From: Bemisia tabaci
Taxonomy: Eukaryota > Arthropoda > Insecta > Hemiptera > Aleyrodidae
DNA: 64,000 nt
Direction: 5' to 3'
NCBI RefSeq assembly: GCF_918797505.1
Contig: NC_092795.1
Coordinates: 18,401,131-18,465,130, forward strand
The notes beneath the pieces were generated by a model. It made no database searches and was not told where the DNA came from. It worked only from the letters and a program-made list of their open reading frames with translations. Positions within the stretch are counted from its first letter, which is position 1. Each line of letters begins with the position of its first letter. Both the position numbers and the translations under genes were made by a program. This document shows positions 10,691-21,833 of the stretch, one piece after another.

Positions 10691-11239
10691 CATTCGATGG
10701 TGAAACTGCAAAAATGCGTATCTCGGTTGCGGTGTTTTAGTATCTCTGCAGGCTGATTGTTGAAATTTATGGACAAAGCAATAGACAAAGGAGACATAGG
10801 TAGTATATGGAGCGATCCTATTGGTTAATTTGGGTGGTTGTTATTTGGTTGTTATAGACTAAGGAAGACCATTATGGACTAACTGAAGGATCCCGCGTGA
10901 GTTGCCGTTAGTTAGTCTATTGCCTACTTCCTTTGTCCATTGGTACAACCCGCTTCCACCAATAGAGTCTCTCTATATCATTTTCGTCTTCTTTGTCTAT
11001 AGCTTTGTCTGTCAATTTCAACAATCAGCCCGCTGCTCCTATTTTATTTTTTAATAGGAGACCGAATTAACATCATGGAGTGAGAATTACACAGAATACG
11101 ATTAATCTTCACATCGAGAAGAAAAATCACCGAAGTTTTCAAAAAGCAACGTTCAGTGGTTTTTCATCTAAAAGGTAAAGTATGACAGGAAATCTGCAAC
11201 ATCCAAACCGATATACGCACTGCTGCAGTTTTACCATGG
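10691..11239. mobile_element. MITE family E, copy 1 (interrupted)
   Basis: The left arm is GATGGTGAAACTGCAAAAAT plus GCGTATCTCGGTTGCGG. The right arm reads CCAAACCGATATACGCACTG plus CTGCAGTTTTACCATGG. Removing the nested family M element leaves about 260 bp, the same as the uninterrupted copy at 42396-42655. Related fragments lie at about 19310-20000 and 21060-21170. Confidence 0.75.
10748..11033. mobile_element. MITE family M, copy 1, nested in E
   Basis: 286 bp. The left end is GCAGGCTGATTGTTGAAATT; the right end reads CAACAATCAGCCCGC. Almost the whole element is palindromic, with ATAGACAAAG / CTTTGTCTAT and CTATTGG / CCAATAG arms. Copies 2 and 3 (27926-28207 and 60876-61156) are 281-282 bp. 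The target duplication is not clear. Confidence 0.8.
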
Positions 11240-11246
11240 ATATATA

Positions 11247-11527
11247 CAGGGTGGAAAAATTTCATGAAAAATAAAATCTTGAAATTGCACGTGAAACATT
11301 TCATGAAAGTTCAGAAATTTATGAAAGATATTGAAAAATACCGGTTCCTTCTCATGTTTCAGACAATGTAAAAATTATGACTTTCTTCTTTTTTTTTTGT
11401 TTGAGTGCGGGTTGCATACTCTAGCCCCTGAAAAATATGAAACATTTCACAGCCTCGTGAAATTTCATGAAATATTTCGCTGAAATTTTCAATCTTTCAT
11501 TTTTTTCTTACGTTTCATGCCACCCTG
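11247..11527. mobile_element. hAT-like MITE family H
   Basis: 281 bp with TIRs CAGGGTGG and CCACCCTG and repeated TTTCATGAAA palindromes inside. Flanked by a perfect 8-bp duplication, GATATATA (11239-11246 and 11528-11535), which points to a hAT-type transposase. The insertion point is exactly the right border of MITE E copy 1. Non-coding. Confidence 0.88.
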
Positions 11528-11535
11528 GATATATA

Positions 11536-12079
11536 AATGTAATAAAAAACGGAAGGTAAGAAAGTGGCAACCGCGCGAGTTTTGCACGAAATGATTTCAT
11601 TGATTAGTCCCGTTTTACAAAACATACGGTGGGCTGATAATCGGTGCGATAAATCTTGAGCCATCAGTTTTTGGGGGTCTTTATAAGAATCTGAGCGAGA
11701 CCTCTGATTGATGGCTGACGATGAACATTTTAATAGCAGCAACCGAAACCGCACGCGTTGACAGATGGTAAGGGAAATCGCCCCTTCATTTTTCTTGTGT
11801 AACGAAATCCACTTCGACCCTCCTAAATTTCGCAACGCTCACTTCAGTCACCTCGAATTCTTTGAAAGAATGCAAGCATTTATCATGAAGAGGCGATGAA
11901 TAATTATATCAATAAGTTGTGCCGTGCAACTCAGACCTGTCGCGACTTTAGAGTAAACATTTAAATTGATCGTATTTATGCTAAAATGAACTATGTGCTT
12001 AGGATTTGCGTGTAATTTAGTTCCTTTTAGCATAAATACGTCCAATTAAATGGGGAGCTGCGTCCTCCTGTTTCGAGGT
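11536..12079. other. No supported gene
   Basis: Short minus-strand frames (11515-11835, 11848-12045) have no recognised domain; the first runs into the MITE H terminus. Confidence 0.5.
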
Positions 12080-12215
12080 CAGTAGCGTGGCGCGCTTTGC
12101 GATGTATCGATTGATCTGCCATTTAAACCGATGCAAAAGGATCGATTTATTGGGTGTTCGCAATTAACACCTTATTAATCGATTCTCTACCACAGCTTCA
12201 AATGAAAATATCGAT
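12080..12215. mobile_element. hAT-type MITE family N, copy 3, right end lost
   Basis: Left TIR CAGTAGCGTGGCGCGC followed by GCGATGTATCGATTG, as in the complete copies. Inner AAAAGGATCGAT and ATTAATCGATTC blocks are conserved. The expected right end with CACGCCACTG is missing; similarity fades after ATCGATAATCGATC. Confidence 0.75.
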
Positions 12216-12511
12216 AATCGATCATTCATTCGATCGATATTCGAGTCTCTTTTCAGAGAGAGTTTCGCCATTTAGGGTCCTGCGTGTCACAAACAGGTAC
12301 AAAGATTGTACAGTTAGCAACGTTTTTCGGAATCTTACGGATACCACTATTTTAACTTGAAGGATCGCGTTTTGCCTACCCTCTCAGATGAAGGAAAACT
12401 TGTCTCAAACAACCGCTTTTCAAGAAGGGATAAGGATGTTAATTAGAATGATTTCACAATCCTCTTCGGGATCTGGTGGACGCAAGTAAAGACCTTATTC
12501 ATAGTCGTTTA

Positions 12512-12547
12512 CAGTGGCGTGGCGTGAATTGCAATGTATCGATATCG
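12512..12547. mobile_element. hAT-type MITE family N, terminal fragment
   Basis: CAGTGGCGTGGCGTGAATTG followed by CAATGTATCGAT, identical in order to the family N left TIR; sequence after that is unrelated. It is a solo terminus. Confidence 0.75.
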
Positions 12548-12905
12548 GCCATCATGTAGTCTGCACTTTTCTATTTGGAATTTTTATATTTTATTTTATT
12601 TTTCCGACTGAAAATGGCTCAGTTTTGGGCCTAAACGGCTCGGTTGTTTTAAGTGTAGTTTTTAGCCTTGTTTCCCGTTTGTCCTCCTATGTTTTTGATA
12701 CCTATGAAGAGACTCTAGTACAAGTACGTGTGACCTAGGTGTTACACTCTTTGCAGTGCATTCTCGTAGGTGGGGCGTAAGCCCTCTCTCCCGTTCTCTA
12801 GAAAGTACCTCTGAGGGGTCTTCTCACCCCGTAGACCCCAAAGTGAGTTTGGGGTGAGGAACAATCCGCCCCCCTAGGTCAAAATTTCTGGGATCCGCCA
12901 ATGTT
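12548..12905. other. No supported gene; ends in a family P-like terminus
   Basis: A plus-strand 74-codon frame starts inside the MITE terminus and is not credible. GGATCCGCCAATG (12891-12903) matches the inverted left end of the hAT-like MITE P at 50342, so the right border of another hAT-like element probably lies here. Its left end is not visible. Confidence 0.45.
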
Positions 12906-13322
12906 CACTGCGAAAAAATCTCGGTGTATTTACTAAGAAAAGGGTAAAATTACCAAGAATTCAGGGTTCTATTTGATCTCAGTTTTTTCTTGGTAAAATT
13001 TACTATTTATGGAATTGGTAATTTTACCGGGAAATCTCGGTAAAATTATTGAACTTTCTCGGTAATTTTACTGGACCTTGGTAAAAGCGCCAATATTTTT
13101 TATAGACTGTGATAGAAATACCGAGATAAAATGGTAAAGTCACCGCGGGAATTGATTACCAATAAAAGTGGTATTCTTACCTGAAAAAAAAACAGTAAAA
13201 ATATAGGTTTTTAGGTAAGCTTACAAGTCTGTCTCGGTAAAATTACCAATAATTGGTAAAAAAAGTGAGATGGTAAAGGTACCAACGGACCTTGGTAAAA
13301 ACGCCCAGAATTTTTTTCAGTG
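12906..13322. mobile_element. MITE family D, copy 1
   Basis: 417 bp with ends CACTGCGAAAAAATCTCGG and CCAGAATTTTTTTCAGTG. The interior is dense in GGTAAAATTACC-like words on both strands, about a dozen GGTAA/TTACC occurrences. Copy 2 at about 47985-48395 matches block for block at high identity. No coding frame. Confidence 0.88.
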
Positions 13323-13885
13323 TTCGTACCGATTGAGACTGATTGAAACATCGAAGCTTGACGTCATTACTACATCTCTCGATTGATCGGAGCATCGATC
13401 ATGTCAAATATAGCAACCACTGAATCCGTCGTCCCTCGATCGGCCGAAGTGGCAACTTGAACCAAGCGACGATGGAAGCTCGCATGGGCGTGGGTAGCAT
13501 GTGATCCCATTGATCTTGTAATCAGGGTCGGGCTACTTGTGGTCCGATTAGCCTTGGGACGAATTCTCGGCGCGGAGTCGGCCCAACGTCAAGATACAAA
13601 ATACAAAATACCCATCATAGGCGTTGGGATATCGCTAAAAAGAGGCGTCGGATCGGCCCAGAGATAGGTTTATTAATTGAGAGAAGGTGCGGAGTGAACC
13701 AGCCCTCGGGCGTACCTACTTTCTATGGACTCGACGCGACGGGGAAAAGAGGGTAAAATTATGAATGAAATCATTCGTGATATTGATTAATGCCATTCAT
13801 AAATTGTGATGCACTTACGAGCGCCATTTCAAGTTTTTAAGGGTGGAAAAAGTCGGCTCAGTATTCCAAGAGATTTCTAACCGTC
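13323..13885. other. No supported gene; moderately GC-rich
   Basis: Includes a CpG-enriched part at about 13430-13740 with GATCGG words. No termini or protein similarity recognised. Confidence 0.45.
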
Positions 13886-14113
13886 CTTTGGAAAAAAAAC
13901 GCTTGGATCTAGGATCCAGACTCTTGACAACAATGACAAGAACAAATACTCTTGATTAAATCGGATTTTTACTTGAATCAAAATGAAATCCGCTTAATTT
14001 AAGAGGCTGCAATGGGTTCTTGATTTAAGCAAAAATCCGATTGAATCAAGAGTCTTTTTTGTCATTGTTTTCAAGAGTCTGGACTCTAGATCCAAGCGGT
14101 TTTTTTTCCAGTG
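13886..14113. mobile_element. MITE family A, copy 3
   Basis: A variant subfamily. The outer arm reads CGCTTGGATCTAGGATCC and the right end GATCCAAGCGG + T-run + CCAGTG, with AAGCG instead of the usual CACATT. Inner CTCTTGATTAAATCGG / CCGATTGAATCAAGAG arms are intact. Confidence 0.88.
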
Positions 14114-14400
14114 TCGGCCGCTACCTGGCAATAAATAATTTACGTAATAACTCGAAAATCAATGTCTCTCCTCGTGTGTCAGTGTCTCTCCTCATTAATT
14201 CAAGCGTATTTTGGCTTAATCGATCCTACGATTAATAAGTGAAGGGTCAGACTCTCCCTTAATTTTTATGGTCTCAATCTGAAGACATTTGTGTAAAATG
14301 GGGAAGTTGTCTCAGACAAAACGAGTGGCACAACTGCATACCTTGCAAAATTTCACTCAGGTCTGGCAATCTACGGCAATCTCCTTGTCTGCTGAATCAC
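14114..14400. other. No supported gene
   Basis: Short AT-rich spacer between MITE A copy 3 and MITE F copy 1. Confidence 0.5.
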
Positions 14401-14943
14401 AATGTACCATTAGATAGGGTGCGAATTTAAGATTTCTGATTCATGTTATTCCCATTAAAATTTCACGTAGAATACAATTCGTGTGACATAAATTACTGAG
14501 ATTAACTCCTAACTAAGGTATTTTACGTTTTTCGATGCATAACTTCAAAACTCCCGCTTATGAAGAAATGAAAGTTAAATTACGACAAATTGGACACCGG
14601 ACGTTACCAGAACAGCCTTTATGATATGAAAATATGGCAATTTCGATCTTGGTGCCTCGACTCAGCTGTTGCACGTTGTTAGAACTTCGAACAATTTAAT
14701 TCGGGGCAGAAACATTGCTCCATTAAGAAGCCTACCGAGACAGTCGTGATGAGCAATTTGGTTCATTGTTTTTCTCGTGAGAGGGAAGTCCAAAATTCCC
14801 GTAACCGTTGTAAACTAAAAACGTTAATACCATAGCTATAGGAGTTGATTTCAGTACTTGTAGTTGCACCAATCATGTTTTTAGTTAGTAAACATGTATC
14901 ATAATGATTAAATTCGAGCCCTCTCCGTCTCCAGCGGCCCATT
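14401..14943. mobile_element. MITE family F, copy 1
   Basis: About 543 bp. The left end is AATGTACCATTAGATAGGGT followed by GCGAATTTAAG; the right end contains AACATGTATCATAATGATTA and ends GGCCCATT. It corresponds along its length to the better-preserved copy 2 at 47058-47617, including the GGAGTTGATTTC block on the right arm. More diverged than copy 2. Confidence 0.7.
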
Positions 14944-15085
14944 CCGAATAATCATAGATAGACTCTCCTATGATGTAACAATAACCTCTTATGGACAATC
15001 CTGCTTCAACTTTCTATAGGTCTAAGGCGTTCATCTGATTTGAACTTCAAACACAACAAGCATTTTCCTAATTTCAATTTTTCTT

Positions 15086-15315
15086 CACTGGAAAAAAAAA
15101 CCACATTGGATCTAGAGTCCAGACTCTTGAAAATATTGTCAAGAAAAAATACTCTTGATTCAATCAGATTTAAGCTTAAATCAAAAGGAAATCCGCTCAA
15201 ATTAAGAGGCTGGGCTCTTGATTTAAGCTGAAATCTGATTGAATCAAGAGTAATTTTTCTTGTCAATGTTTTCAAGAGTCCGGAGTGTAGATCCAATGTG
15301 TTTTTTTTTCCAGTG
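15086..15315. mobile_element. MITE family A, copy 4
   Basis: 230 bp with intact TIRs CACTGG + A-run + CCACATTGGATC and GATCCAATGTG + T-run + CCAGTG. Both inner palindromic blocks are present. Open frames on both strands across it are reflections of the palindrome. Confidence 0.92.
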
Positions 15316-15379
15316 TTCCGATTTTCACATAACATTTTTTGATTGCGATTCTTGGAATAATGTAGAATCTGGCATTTCT

Positions 15380-15960
15380 GTTTTTAGGTGAACTTTCTTT
15401 TAGTGGAAAAGCGACGTAAGAAAATTACACTGAAACTTCCTCGCTTCAGCCAGCTTTCTCGCAGCCGCACCATCAAATAAGGGCACACAACCGCGGGTAC
15501 TTGCACATTGCACGGGCTATTCCTTCCCTCCAACTTTAAACAACCGATGAAACGGCGCAAGTCAAGTCGATCACGGCGGCGCCGACGCGACAATAGAGAC
15601 GTAAAAAAATCGAGCGGAGTGACTTAGCTCCGGAGGAGGAGCGAATGAACAGCGGAACGTGTCAACGAGTCGGTAAGTATTAATGAGGTTATTTTTGCCC
15701 CCCATTGCGGTAAAACAGGGGAATTTGGAGCCCCTATCTGCGGTAGGCATGACACAACAATGCGCGACGCACCCTTCCCTTGTTGTTGATAACAATAAGA
15801 TTCAAAAGCGCTGCAAATTATTATCTGCTCCCACCCCCCGCTACCCCCTCGCGCGCTGCTCCAGCCCCACGCAACCCCCCCCCCCCCTCCCCTGGTGGCG
15901 GCCCTCGTTAAATCCTCCCGAATCACTACTTAAAAACTAACCCCTTTCTCTCCCACTGTC
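15380..15960. other. CpG/GC-rich island 2 with C13 tract
   Basis: Several GC-rich patches: 15540-15600 with CACGGCGGCGCCGACGCGAC, and 15820-15910 with a run of 13 C at 15875-15887. Overlapping frames on both strands (15384-15940) contradict each other and show no domain. Possible regulatory sequence; unproven. Confidence 0.5.
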
Positions 15961-16565
15961 TGACTGTCTGTCATTATCTCATCGATTTCATCTCTCTTTT
16001 TTCCCGGGCATTAAGTGCTTAAGCTGCGGCTTTGACAAATTGAAAAATAAATTCAAGATAACTTGAGGCCTCTCTGATTCGCTGCGGAAGATAGAGCGCG
16101 CGGCCAGGCTTTGCCTATCTTACGAACGGGAGCTCGAATAATGAAGCTGTGGCTGCGAATAGGAAGGGAGGGGGAGGGGGGATCGTGTCGAGGCTTCAGT
16201 TTTCTGCTTTTAAAATCTTTTCTGAAGACTCGTGAATAGAACTTGTTTCTGTCGGAGGAAAATGTGGTTTTCATCGGAAAGAACGGATTTTTTGGATTCG
16301 TTCCTTTGTTGAATGAATCAGCGTTTTGTTTTAGAAGTTATACTGGTGGGATGCAAGAAATTCATGTATGTTTTTGTTTTAAATCTTAAAACGAATATAT
16401 TGAGTATAGACGTCCTTGTTTCGAGGGGGAGAATTTTCTCAATCTAAGACTGTTTAATGAGAGTGGAAGAAATTCCACTTGCTTTGCGTCAACTTATATC
16501 AGAAATTCAGTTTAACACCAAACATTAAATAAAGACAGTAAAAGAAGAGAAAGTTTTCAAATCTA
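15961..16565. other. No supported gene
   Basis: TCTG/TCTC-rich start, then AT-rich sequence. No recognisable element. Confidence 0.5.
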
Positions 16566-16702
16566 CACTGGAAAAAAAGGTTTATCACATGAACCTATGT
16601 GCATGGTATGGGTGTTCGATATCAACCACTTTGATGTTCATCAAACCGGGCATTTGATACTTGCAGATAAACTTTTAGCTCGTCGAACGAGACTTTTTTC
16701 AG
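16566..16702. mobile_element. Possible small element with CACTGG-type ends
   Basis: CACTGGAAAAAAAGG at the left and GACTTTTTTCAGTA at the right resemble the termini of families A and D, about 137 bp apart. The interior is not similar to either family and the inner arms are poorly palindromic, so this may be a separate family or a chance pair. Confidence 0.35.
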
Positions 16703-17520
16703 TATGTGATTTGACGAGTCTTGAGCTGCACCCGTGCGCCTTCATTTACCCGTGATACCATTATACATCCTTCCAAGCTCAAATAGTTGCATCGGGTCTT
16801 ACTGGACATTTTCCTTGCTGCTTACGTTAGAATAATCATTAAAAATTAACATGCCATCCTCACGAACGAATAAATAGCGAAAATTCTCCTTGGAGGCCGC
16901 ACCAGAATTTGTCAAAACTTTTTTTTACCCAATGTTACTCATTCAAACATTGTTTATTAACAATGCAGACGTAAGCTGAGGAAGTTTCAGGGGGAACGGG
17001 GAATTATCCTCTCCATTTTGATCCTCTTTTGCACTAAACCAGAGACACAGAGAGACTCCTCACTTGTCTCTTGGCGACAGGTGAAGAAATTTACTTTCGG
17101 GGATTCAACACTTTTTTTATGGAAAATTACAAGGCAGCAACAGTCACCAACCTTTTTTCGACTGACAACCTACCTACTAGGTGGATGATGAGCCTCGAGT
17201 GCCGTGATGAGCCAAACAAGTTTGCCAAACTTCATTATGTTTGCGCAACGAAATACCCAACACGTCGCTCAACATCAACCTAGTAGGTAAGTCAATGGTT
17301 GAATGTTGGAGTCCCGGAAGTGAAAGCTTCCATCATTGCCAAGATAGCAGTGAAGGGTCTGTCTTCGTCGATGAGGGTCATGCACATCGCTGCAATGACG
17401 GAGTGTGAGGTTAGAGTTTCCCGAAATTGTATCGGCGTTATTTTGAGATGCTGTCCATGATCATGATCTCGACGCGGTGGTGGTCGTAATGAGCTGATCC
17501 GACTCTCACTTTTTTATCCC
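16703..17520. other. No supported gene
   Basis: A 70-codon plus-strand frame at 17071-17283 lacks a recognisable domain. Its opening residues (ATGEEIYF) weakly resemble the next short frame at 17526 (AVGEEVYY), which may reflect a degenerate DNA repeat. Confidence 0.4.
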
Positions 17521-17760
17521 GGAGGGTGGCAGTGGGTGAAGAGGTCTATTACGACGGCGCGGGCCGACCCCCGACCGCCCGGCACGCGTGCCCGTTCCCT
17601 CCCCCTCCCTCCCTCGCGCACGCACAATTCGTCGCGCTCCGTGACATATTGACTGCGCGCGTCTATTCTTCCACCCTCGCCGCGGAGCTTGTTTGTTTTA
17701 ACCGCGGAAAAAGAAAGGAAATAATCGCCGCTCCAAGGATATAATCATTTTCCACATCTT
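17521..17760. other. CpG-rich island 3
   Basis: About 200 bp of GC-rich sequence with CGGCGCGGGCCGACCC, CTCCCTCCCTCGCGCACGC and CGCGCGTC words, then TAACCGCGG. No protein similarity. Confidence 0.55.
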
Positions 17761-17887
17761 TGATATTTTCTCCGTGTTGAGCTTCGTGGCCGATGAAGTG
17801 CATTACCAGTGAGGGGTGAAGTCTCGAAATCGGTGATGGACCGATGGAGCAGGTGGTAATTAAAGCAACACACGGTTGGTTTTCTTA

Positions 17888-18189
17888 CAGGGTGTCTACA
17901 AGTCCGGAATTTTCGGAAAGTTCGGAAATAGCACTGATTTTTTAAGAGCAGTCCGGAAGTGCCGAAAAAATGCGGAAATTCCGCAAAAAGGTCCGGGATT
18001 GTTTTAAATTTTTTGTTATTTTTGTCGCAATTTCAAATTTTTGTCATTTTTCCTATTTCGTCAAATGGAGGTACTGAAAAAGTACGTAATTTTTCTGTTG
18101 GAGGAGGTACTGAATTTCTCGAGAGTGTATTGAAAAAATACTGTGAAAGTACTTATTTTTGTCCAGCCTGTTTTAGTAGACACCCCCTG
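17888..18189. mobile_element. MITE with CAGGGTGTCTAC termini, TCTTA duplication
   Basis: 302 bp. Left end CAGGGTGTCTACAAGTCCGG; right end GTAGACACCCCCTG. Flanked by a perfect 5-bp duplication TCTTA (17883-17887 and 18190-18194). The left half is rich in TCCGGAA words. CAGGGTGTCTAC termini recur in dispersed repeats of several insects, as I recall. No transposase. The 106-codon frame inside is a by-product. Confidence 0.82.
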
Positions 18190-18258
18190 TCTTATCAATA
18201 TTCTGTGCAAAGCAGGGTGAACATGTTAAAAACCCAATATTGTCTGATAAATGAAAGA

Positions 18259-18402
18259 TTGGACTACATTTTGCAATGAGGAACTACAATTTCTGGCTCG
18301 GTTTAAGAAACAACGTGTATACCATTATTTTCCGTGTGCATATATTTTATTTTTATGGATGAGCCAGAAATTGCAGTTCCGCATTGCAAAATGTTGTCCA
18401 AT
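18259..18402. mobile_element. MITE family L, copy 2
   Basis: About 144 bp. Left end TTGGACTACATTTTGCAATG; right end GCATTGCAAAATGTTGTCCA. The arms are well matched over about 40 bp, including AATTTCTGGCTC and GAGCCAGAAATT. The ATTGG/CCAAT edges are palindromic, so the exact target duplication is ambiguous. Confidence 0.85.
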
Positions 18403-19305
18403 TAGTTTTTATTTATAAAAAGGGGAAATTCAGGCATATGAGGTGCTGGTAAGAATGTCCGCGAAGTTATAATGAAAATTTTTAAATTTTCTCTTTTCCT
18501 CGTCATTTGCTCACGTCAAAAAATTTCATTTTTTTTTTTGTGCAGGCATGTGTCCCCCAAAAATTTCATCTGAATTTTCTGACATCTGACCCATAATCAT
18601 TAGTTCGCCTTTGCTCAGGCCTTGTCTTCGTTGCTCCCCCTTTTATCCATCTTCCTCCGCAAATGAGAGGCGAAAGTTTGGCATCGGGGAACGTCAAAGG
18701 CAGCATCCCCATTTTGTCCGATTGAGCTAAAATTGGTAACGACGCATTATCATTTGCTCACATTTGCTCAGACTTTCGTTTTTGTCACTGACCCCCCTTT
18801 CTACCTCACAATGAATGGTGGAATGTTAAAATACCTTACCATAAGGCAAATAAAGGTCAAAGAACCGCCAAGAAACATGGTAGAATTCCAGCTCGAGATG
18901 AGAGCTTTAAATTTTTATCGTTGAAGCGTTTGCCGATTCTGTAGTTTGCTCCGTAAAGATTTAAAAGTGCCCTGCTGTAGAGAGGATCCGACGTTATGGG
19001 ATAGGTTAGGGCGAAGTAAAGATATAAAGAGAAAGGGCCAGAACGCGTATAAGATAGCCCCTAGTTTTAGGGGTAGTGGTGCATGACTTTTAACGAGACA
19101 ATTAGCTACGGTCTTTTTACTTGCCCGTCCCTAGGGAACTCTCTTTATCGTATCATTTTCATACTATCAGAGTCTAATTGTCCTGCGCGTCAAATCTCAT
19201 ATTCCACCCCCGATTAGCTGTCTACGTAACTTTCAACTTTAATCCCCTCCTATTTTCGGGATCCCGCAAGATCAGGACACATGAACAGCAAATAAATGTA
19301 AGATT
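18403..19305. other. No supported gene
   Basis: AT-rich sequence with CATTTGCTCA words near 18507 and 18751. No element ends or protein similarity recognised. Confidence 0.5.
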
Positions 19306-20010
19306 CAAGCGTGAAAAAATATCATAAATTGAACTTCAGTATACGTATGCAGTTCTTCACCTCACATTATAGTGGAAAAAGTGTAAAACCGCGCAACTCC
19401 GTTGCGGTGTTGCAAAATTTCCGTCTCTTTTTCAATTTTTTGAAGAGACGCAAGGTTGTTTACACAGTGCATTCTGTTAACAGAGAAGAAAAATTAGAAA
19501 CATTTTCATGAAATTATACGTTCCCTAGTTTCCCAAAGAAAAAATAAGGAATGGCGGGAAATCTGCAACGTCGCAATCGGAGATATGTGGTCTCGCACTT
19601 TGGTCATCGATATTTTTATTGAAATAACATTAGATTTTCAGAGCTCAGAAGCTCTTCACAATTTTTTGAAGAGAAAATAGCCAACTCCGTCGGTTTTTTA
19701 CACAATACATTCTCCTAACAGAGAAGTAATTTCAGGGATATTTTTAGAAATTACGCTGACTAGTTTTTCAACGGAAAAGTAAAGAATGCCAAGAAATTAC
19801 GCTGCCTAGTTTTTTCATGAAAAAATAAAGTAAGGCGGGATATCTGCAACGTTGCAATCGGAGATATGTGGTCTTGCACGTTGGCCTTCGTTATTTTCAT
19901 TGAAATAAGATTGGAGTTTTAGCGAAAGACCTAAAAGTTTTATTGGAAGCATCAATCGTAAACTTGTTGAGACGGAAGGAGTTCTGCTCGAACATAACTT
20001 ACAACTGTGC
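19306..20010. repeat. MITE E-related repeats, two or three partial copies
   Basis: GAAATCTGCAACGTCGCAAT + CGGAGATATGTGGTCTCGCA at 19558 recurs nearly unchanged at about 19840 (TATCTGCAACGTTGCAATCG). These words match the right arm of MITE E (CTGCGACGTCGCAAACCGAG at 42604). GAAGAG...CATTCT...AACAGAGAAG blocks also repeat at about 19440 and 19670. An array of fragments rather than one clean element. Confidence 0.6.
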
Positions 20011-20849
20011 AAAATCATTTGAATTCGTGCTCAATGTTACGCCACTTTTGGACCGTGTATCTTGGCGCGGTTTGAATTATTGTAAGTTTACAGTTTGCGC
20101 TCTCGCGCGCCTGTAGGACGCGGAGCCACAGCAAGCGTTGCACGAAAAGGCTTATTTACAAAGCGTTATTTTTAATGAGTATTTATTTAATTCCGGCATT
20201 TCCGCGAAAACAAATTAGCGGTGCACTTCAAGGAAGAAAAACAAATGGGTGTAGCGGTGCACTGTGCTACGCTTCCTATAAACAGACAGATCTCTCTTTT
20301 TCATTTATGTCAGATACTGCGGAGTTTGCAGCTACGTTAGGCAGCGTATGGTGTTTCAGCTTTGCGTATTCGGCTTTTGTCATTCTCAGTCAAGTCATTT
20401 AATCAAATGAATTAAATGAACGCTAGCCACGTCCTCCATAAAAAGTTTTGAAAATTGGTCAATTCGACAGGTTTCCGTTGATTGAAGTCAAAATTTTGTT
20501 TCACGATATCACTTTTGCTTAAATCCGATACAGTATTTTATTAATCCAACACACATATACTTCAATCGATGTAAATAGAAGTTTTTGGAGAATATGCAGC
20601 CACGTATTTTTTTACTTTTGAAAATTTCAGAAAGTATTAGGCGGTTTTACCCAGAATTGGGGTTACGTTGCCTTATTATCTCATTTTTCACAAAAGTTGA
20701 TGGAGCAATATAATACTTTGAAACTTTCCAAAAAGTTTCCTAATGCTGTAAAAAGAAATACTCTCAAGAAAAGGGAGAGTATCCGCTTGATAAATGATAA
20801 TGGGAAGATAAGCATATTGCAATTCAATAGGCTGATTCCTGTCAAACAG
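20011..20849. other. No supported gene
   Basis: Includes a 75-codon plus-strand frame at 20175-20402 of plausible composition but no recognised family, and AT-rich sequence to the T tract. Confidence 0.45.
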
Positions 20850-20874
20850 TTTTTTTTTTTTTTTTTTTTTTTTT
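20850..20874. repeat. Poly-T tract, 25 nt
   Basis: Uninterrupted T run. A poly-A on the minus strand could mark the tail of a retroposed sequence, but nothing recognisable precedes it on that strand. Confidence 0.95.
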
Positions 20875-21250
20875 ACAAGAACTGAGCGGTTTTGAATTAC
20901 CATTATCGAGGTCCGTGTTTTTGTAGCAGTTGAAAGTCTCCTGAACGACGTAATTTCATCTCTGAACGCCATCTATAGCGATAAAATTGCAACAAGTTTA
21001 AGAGTTTTCGCTCAAATGCTGATGATCCTAGCGATTCTATCGCCGAAAAATCGTGAAACAATGTCGCAAGTTACTTTTAAAATATCGTGATTTTTCCGTT
21101 GAAAAACTGCAACTTGGGTGTATAGCGCCGCAAACAAAGATACGTGTATTCGCACTTCGAGGCCATCTGTATCACCTCTGCAAAGGACTCCTTTATGTGC
21201 GGAGGCTGAGCTAATGACGCCGGAGTATCGGAGGAGTGAGGAGAAAGTTT
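20875..21250. other. No supported gene; MITE E-like fragment
   Basis: GCCGCAAACAAAGATACGTG at about 21127 resembles the right arm of MITE E. The remainder is unassigned. Confidence 0.4.
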
Positions 21251-21520
21251 AATTAATTGGCTTTTCAATCTGCCGACGCGGACGCATGGCGGTGTGCCTA
21301 TGTGGCCGGGGCGGGATCCGCGTCTCCGCGTCGCGTCGTTTGAATTAAACAGAGGACCCAACTCGTCGGCCGCCGCCCGCCGCTACAGGGACCCGATTCC
21401 GAGGCCGCGGGCGATCCCGGCCCATCCCTTGCTCCCTGCTCCCTGTTCCAGACTCGCGAGTGAGGGATAAGCTGTAAGCGCCATCGTCCCAATCCCGAGT
21501 AAGTTCTCGTAGCTCGCCCA
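21251..21520. other. CpG-rich island 4
   Basis: GC-rich with GGCCGGGGCGGGATCCGCG, CGTCGCGTCGTTTGAATTAA and GGCCGCCGCCCGCCGC. It is preceded by TTTAATTAATTGG, a homeodomain-type AT core. Minus-strand frames are open through low stop density; CTCCCTGCTCCCTG gives a spurious repeat. Possibly regulatory. Confidence 0.5.
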
Positions 21521-21567
21521 ACGTGGGCCTTGAAAACACCGGTGGAATATCGTGGACTACAAAACAA

Positions 21568-21833
21568 TACTGCCGTGCTAGGGAAAAACGCCGTATGAAC
21601 ATCCGAGAGTTGCCAAATTTCTACTCTTAAAACATTAATTTTTGAGGCAAAAAATAGATTTTTCTCCCTGAAATTCTCTGATGCTTCAGATCACATTGCG
21701 AAAAAAATTCCTTGAAAAATCGGACGGAAAATTGTCAGAAGTTTCCACGAAAATTCGTATTTTACCAGGAGAAATTTGGCAACGCACGAAGGTTCATACG
21801 GCGTTCTTCCTTAGCACGGCAGAATACTGCTGC
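21568..21833. mobile_element. MITE family G, copy 1
   Basis: Left arm ATACTGCCGTGCTAGGGAAA + AACGCCGTATGAAC; right arm GTTCATACGGCGTTCTTCCT + TAGCACGGCAGAATAC. TTGCCAAATTTC and AAATTTGGCAAC lie just inside. The two arms match over about 60 bp. A related copy is at about 50533-50803. Confidence 0.8.

Noticed and set aside
17959..18279. 106-codon plus-strand frame
   Set aside because: It begins inside the CAGGGTGTCTAC MITE and runs through its right end into another MITE.
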